From: Rudanella lutea DSM 19387
Lineage (GTDB): Bacteria > Bacteroidota > Bacteroidia > Cytophagales > Spirosomataceae
Assembly: GCF_000383955.1 (NCBI RefSeq)
Contig: NZ_KB913013.1
Location: forward strand, 5,875,844-5,939,843
Direction: 5' to 3'
Length of the DNA: 64,000 nucleotides
In this document: positions 61,101-64,000 of the stretch, piece after piece
How positions within the stretch are numbered: the first letter of the stretch is position 1
Layout of the letters: every line of letters starts with the position of its first letter
Made by a program: the position numbers and the translations under genes
The notes under the pieces: generated by a model
The model's database searches: none
Told to the model about the DNA's origin: nothing
The model's input: only the letters and a program-made list of their open reading frames with translations

Positions 61101-64000
61101 TGGATCGACCACCGGAGCGGCCGGGCAGCGGGCACCGTCGTTATTGGCCGAAACTGGCCCCTGTGAGAACAGCGTAGCCGCCAGACCGCCTGTATGCGGG
61201 TTGGGGATGCGGAAAATCTGTCCGGTGGCATTGTTACCGAGGTACAAACTTCCATCCAGATCCATGTAGGCGGCTCCAAAACCACTATCCGTAGCCCGAA
61301 TCGCGGTGCCCGTTACAGACCCGACTACCGTGCGCGCGCCCGTCGAAGGGTTGAACCGCAACAACTGGAACGTATTGTCAACCCCGTAGAGGTTGCCATC
61401 AATCGGGCTAAAGGCCCAGTCGGCCATCAACGTAGCGGTCGTGGTTAAATTAGGAAGCAAGGCCAGATAGGTAGACGAATTGGGGTTCAAATCCACCCGG
61501 TAAATGGTTGTGCTGGTGCCATTACCGCTGAACAGGTACAGCACACCATTGGCATTCACATCGCCCACGTTGAACGCACCATTGGCGGGCAACCCGTTGA
61601 TGTTCATTACCTGTGCCGAAAAATCGCCCCCGATGCGTACCACCTGACTCGTATTGACCCGATAACCCCAGATGTAATCATCGAAGGTATTGTATCCCAA
61701 TGCGTTAAGCTGGTTGTCGGGTGCCGGGGCAATACTATTCGCTGCGGTTGAACTGACTCCGCTGGATAAGTTGACCCGCACAACGCCGGTAGAAACATTG
61801 GCCGGGTTCTGGAACAAATAAGCGTCTGTGCCGCATACAAACTGGGGCTGTGGGGTCAGCACGGGCGCACTGGGGCAACGTGCCCCGTCGTTGTTGGCCG
61901 ACGGTGATCCGGTTGAGAACAGAGTCGTTACGAGCGAACCCGAATGCGGCTGGGCAAGCCGGAAAATCTGACCCGTGGCGTTGTTGCTCAGATACAAGGC
62001 ACCCGTATTGTCCATGTAGGTCGCGCCGAAACCGCTGTCGGTCGCCCGAATCGCGGTGCCCGTTACCGCACCAACCACCGTGCGCGCGCCCGTTGCCGGG
62101 TTGAACCGCAGCAACTGGAACGTATTATCGACCGTATAGAAATTCCCGTCGACCGGGCTGACCGACCAGTCGGCAATGATCGAAGCCGTGGTCGTCAGGC
62201 TCGACAACAACGTCAGGTAGGTAGGCGAAGTCGGGCGCAGGTCGACCCGGTAAATGGTTGTGCTGCTGCCGCTGCCGCTATACAGGTACAGAATCCCGTC
62301 GAGACCCACATCGCCCACGTTGAAGCTGCCGTTTACAGGTAAACCCGCAATTGTCACGGGTTGAACACCAAACCCGGCCCCGACTCGCACAATCTGATCC
62401 GTGTTGAGTCGATATCCCCAGATAAAGTTGTCGATGGTGTTATAGCCCATCGCGTTTAAATCGGTGTTGGGGGTCGGCAACATCCCCTGAGCTACGGTGG
62501 TACTGGCACCCGATTGCAGGTTCACGCTGACGATACTGGTAGGTACACCGACGAGGTTCTGAAACAGGTACGCACTCGTGCCGCAGACATAGGAAGTCTG
62601 CTCCCAGAGCGTCACGAATGGGACACTGGCTACCGAACTACGCCCCGCTGAGTTGCCCGCTACGGCCGACACACTGTTGCGCCCCGACACAAAAGTCAGA
62701 CTCGTGCAGGTCCAGGAACCGTCGTTAGCCGCCGTAACTACACACGGCCCGCCCGTGGTGCCGGGGCTTCCCGTTACCGTCACGCTCGCGCCCGGTGTGG
62801 CCGTACCCGTAATGGGCGGGTTGAGCGAGGCTACCAGCGTATTGGGAGCCGGGCTGGTGATAGCTACCGTGGGCAGGACCGGACACACGCCAAACAGCAG
62901 CCCGTTGGACCACTGCACGCAGGCTCCGCCCACGGCCGATACCGCCGTGCCAACGCTCAGGGTGGGTAGAGGTGTCTGTGTATTGTCGAACGTGACGTGA
63001 TACACCAGATACGTAGCCGGAGCCAGACCCGACACCCCGTTACCGCCCGGTGCTGAAACGGCCTGAATCACGCCCGTCAAATCCACGGCCACGACCTGCG
63101 CCGTGGTGTTGGACCCATTCGACTGACTTACCACATTGATGCTCAGGCTACCCGTGCGGCTGTCGCACAGGGCCGTCTGGCAGGCTGTGTTGCTGGTGAT
63201 AAGGGTTGCAGACGTAGCCGAAACGTCGGCGCAGCCGGTGCCGTTGTTCACTACGGCACGGTATTGCTGGCTATTTTGCGCATTGACGAAGTTGTACGAC
63301 GCCTTACCCGCGCTGCCCGCAATGGGCTGCCACGTAGCGCCGTTGTTCGTGCTGGTTTCCCAGCGCACTACATCACCGGTTTGGCCGGTTATTGTTAAGC
63401 TGCCCACGTTGCTCTGAGTACACAGGGGCAGGTTGCCCAAATAGCTCACTAAACCGCCCACGGTAGGTGTAGCACAGGGGGTTACATTGGCACTGCCAAA
63501 GGTATAGGCCGTGTAGATGTTCGGGACTACGGCTGTAGTGGTCGTGATGCTGCCTGAGCCAGCAAGTGTTCCCGTGGCCGTGCCGCCCAGATTCACCCAT
63601 TGGGTGCCGTCCCAGCCGACAATGACTAAATTGCTCAGGGTGCCGCCCGTCAGGGTGGTGAGGTTGCTGGCCGCGTTCCAGGTAAGGGTCAAGTTGACAG
63701 CACCGGGGCCGTTAATGTCCCAATACTCCACCGGACTCACACCCGTTACACCTGCCCCCAAAGCCGCCGTACTGAACGGCCCACCCGTGGGCAACGTAGC
63801 CGACGAAGGGTTGGTGGCGAAATAAGCCGCCGAATAGGTTCCGCTGCTGGGCGGGGCCGAAATGCCAGCTGGGCGTAGCACCGCGCTATTGCCGACCGGG
63901 AAGGTGAAGGCTGTATTGCCTACTCGTTCGGCGTAGCCGTCCACATGGCTCGCATCCGAGGTGCCGTTATGCGATGCGCCCGGTTGCCAGCTAATGTTGG
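58140..64000 (-). CDS. giant modular surface protein, 5' end beyond the window
   Basis: At least 1950 residues; the frame stays open to 64000 (before the GTG at 63944 it reads GASHNGTSDASHVDGYAE), so the start lies outside. Two ~240-residue propeller-like modules share NALGYNTxDDYIWGYR, GNLYGVDNTFQLLRFNPSTG and GFGAAYMD. They are followed by about six ~68-residue Ig/Big-type modules (ITGTATPGASVTVTG, CTTTASSSGTFSCPVTLPPG), then VCBS/cadherin-like modules (GTAVVNNDGTVTYTPPAGFT) and a dockerin-like C-terminus with two GDxNxDGKVKY repeats (WAGDANADGKVKYAGTASDL; GDVDLNGKVKYQGS). Secreted adhesin or matrix protein. Confidence 0.78.
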   Translation of the reverse strand, partial: NISWQPGASHNGTSDASHVDGYAERVGNTAFTFPVGNSAVLRPAGISAPPSSGTYSAAYFATNPSSATLPTGGPFSTAALGAGVTGVSPVEYWDINGPGAVNLTLTWNAASNLTTLTGGTLSNLVIVGWDGTQWVNLGGTATGTLAGSGSITTTTAVVPNIYTAYTFGSANVTPCATPTVGGLVSYLGNLPLCTQSNVGSLTITGQTGDVVRWETSTNNGATWQPIAGSAGKASYNFVNAQNSQQYRAVVNNGTGCADVSATSATLITSNTACQTALCDSRTGSLSINVVSQSNGSNTTAQVVAVDLTGVIQAVSAPGGNGVSGLAPATYLVYHVTFDNTQTPLPTLSVGTAVSAVGGACVQWSNGLLFGVCPVLPTVAITSPAPNTLVASLNPPITGTATPGASVTVTGSPGTTGGPCVVTAANDGSWTCTSLTFVSGRNSVSAVAGNSAGRSSVASVPFVTLWEQTSYVCGTSAYLFQNLVGVPTSIVSVNLQSGASTTVAQGMLPTPNTDLNAMGYNTIDNFIWGYRLNTDQIVRVGAGFGVQPVTIAGLPVNGSFNVGDVGLDGILYLYSGSGSSTTIYRVDLRPTSPTYLTLLSSLTTTASIIADWSVSPVDGNFYTVDNTFQLLRFNPATGARTVVGAVTGTAIRATDSGFGATYMDNTGALYLSNNATGQIFRLAQPHSGSLVTTLFSTGSPSANNDGARCPSAPVLTPQPQFVCGTDAYLFQNPANVSTGVVRVNLSSGVSSTAANSIAPAPDNQLNALGYNTFDDYIWGYRVNTSQVVRIGGDFSAQVMNINGLPANGAFNVGDVNANGVLYLFSGNGTSTTIYRVDLNPNSSTYLALLPNLTTTATLMADWAFSPIDGNLYGVDNTFQLLRFNPSTGARTVVGSVTGTAIRATDSGFGAAYMDLDGSLYLGNNATGQIFRIPNPHTGGLAATLFSQGPVSANNDGARCPAAPVVDPPSVAITGPAPNTFVTTTNPPITGTATPGTSVTLTGGPGTTGGPCVVTASNTGTFTCTSLTFTPGSQTVTAIACTSVGCGTAISSFSVVAPPTLIVDPVPPTGPTTGTATPDAQIVITDPSGRTLCTTTASSSGSYSCPVTLPPSLTNIIVTACNLAGCTSQTVTPLPSLTVAPPVSPGPPTQPITGTANPGAQITITGPGPVTLCTTTASSSGTFSCPVTLPPGETNLTVTACNSASCVTQPTSRTVIGPPVVIVDPVPPTGPITGTATPGVALTLTDPTGQTLCTTTASQSGTFSCPGPLPPSLTSVIVTACNVTSCVSTTAPVRPSLVVDPPVAPGPPTQPVTGTANPGAQITLTGPGPVTLCTTTASSSGTFSCPVTLPDGITTLTVTACNAGGCTSRPVTLTVAQPPVTMPDIANTNPGTPVTGNVLTNDRDPLGLPLTASLTTPPTVGMATLNPDGSYTYTPPTGFTGTTSFCYTASNTAGHSNSACVTVNVVPAPQSALANNAPVASNLNTQTTQAVPVTVNLLANVSDPDNPGTANGQLNRPTLLSQPAQGTAVVNNDGTVTYTPPAGFTGIVSVPYQVCDKATSPLCSTALLTVNVQPTLPTGTTISPVATDGVLITPVNTPAMGTVATNSYDPQNLLLTYTAGQPQSGTVVMSSTGSYTFTPAPGFVGPVSFTYAACNSAGKCSPATVSVLVQPAPVGGLVRLNVRMLLQGALFNVGSGTLMRDDLRAGGYLPATSPYSASVSPRFSQSGGGGSETTTSAVLSVTGTNAIVDWVLVELRSAANPTLILATRSGLLQRDGDVVLPADGTSPLTFTGLTGSQYYVSVKHRNHLGVMTAMALPLSSSGTVVDFSIMTSSQIYDQPGAVNYNGNEMVTVSGRQALWAGDANADGKVKYAGTASDLTTVLNEVITAQTGNSSPTYNYDFAFGYFWGDVDLNGKVKYQGSVNDPTWIFSNVVATYILNTGPLYNYDFLVEQLP

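Overview
The window reads as accessory DNA of a Cytophagales bacterium close to Spirosoma (Bacteroidota). The pointers are Bacteroidetes-type conjugative-transposon Tra proteins (TraE, F, G, J, K, N and M families), a type IX secretion-type sorting domain, very large SdrD/VCBS-like surface proteins, weak Shine-Dalgarno sites and about 50-55% GC. I see no relaxase, coupling protein, integrase, replication gene or rRNA/tRNA, so chromosome-borne element versus megaplasmid cannot be decided here.

Layout. 0-1 kb: 3' end of an Omp85/BamA-like outer-membrane protein. 1-5.9 kb: a Tn3-family transposon (resolvase, TnpA) followed by an unrecognised gene in the same frame as tnpA. 5.9-13.9 kb: an AbiE-like type IV toxin-antitoxin pair, two overlapping genes (PH-like protein; membrane/TPR/DUF3761 protein), then a coupled operon with a nucleotidyltransferase fused to a TOPRIM primase-like protein, a tiny membrane protein, a DEDDh exonuclease and a ParB-like protein. 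13.9-19.7 kb: a tight seven-gene minus-strand operon (sigma factor, ImmA/IrrE metalloprotease, DUF4186 protein, radical SAM enzyme, DPPW methyltransferase, ASCH protein, P-loop kinase). I match it to no named system, and it is the best candidate for an undescribed one. 19.7-23.8 kb: small genes, a CBASS-like pair (SMODS-associated NUDIX-like protein plus a CD-NTase fused to a C-terminal E2-like domain) and an HNH protein, the modules being separated by long hairpins or palindromes.

23.8-34.7 kb: the minus-strand mating-pair-formation operon, headed by a ParA-type ATPase. 35-38.6 kb: small unrecognised genes, a decayed PD-(D/E)XK nuclease gene with two in-frame amber codons, a protein with a HEPN-like RNxxxH motif, and a small gene whose end was clipped by an IS. 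38.6-40.8 kb: a decayed IS5-family element into which an IS256-family element has jumped, leaving a 9-bp target duplication. 41-47.8 kb: a giant multi-PAS histidine kinase and two lone receiver proteins, one degenerate. 48.9-50.1 kb: an ISAs1-family IS with an 11-bp flanking repeat. 50.2-64 kb: a minus-strand array of exported surface proteins, including two paralogous small proteins, a triplicated-domain protein and two giant modular ones, the last running off the window.

How it fits together: the Tra operon supplies the transfer machine. The stretch beside it carries anti-phage or element-stability cargo (AbiE, CBASS-like, HNH, HEPN-like, and the seven-gene operon with its own sigma factor and protease). 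The many insertions and decayed genes at 36-41 kb mark an actively remodelled edge. The sensory kinase and surface-protein region looks like a separate segment.
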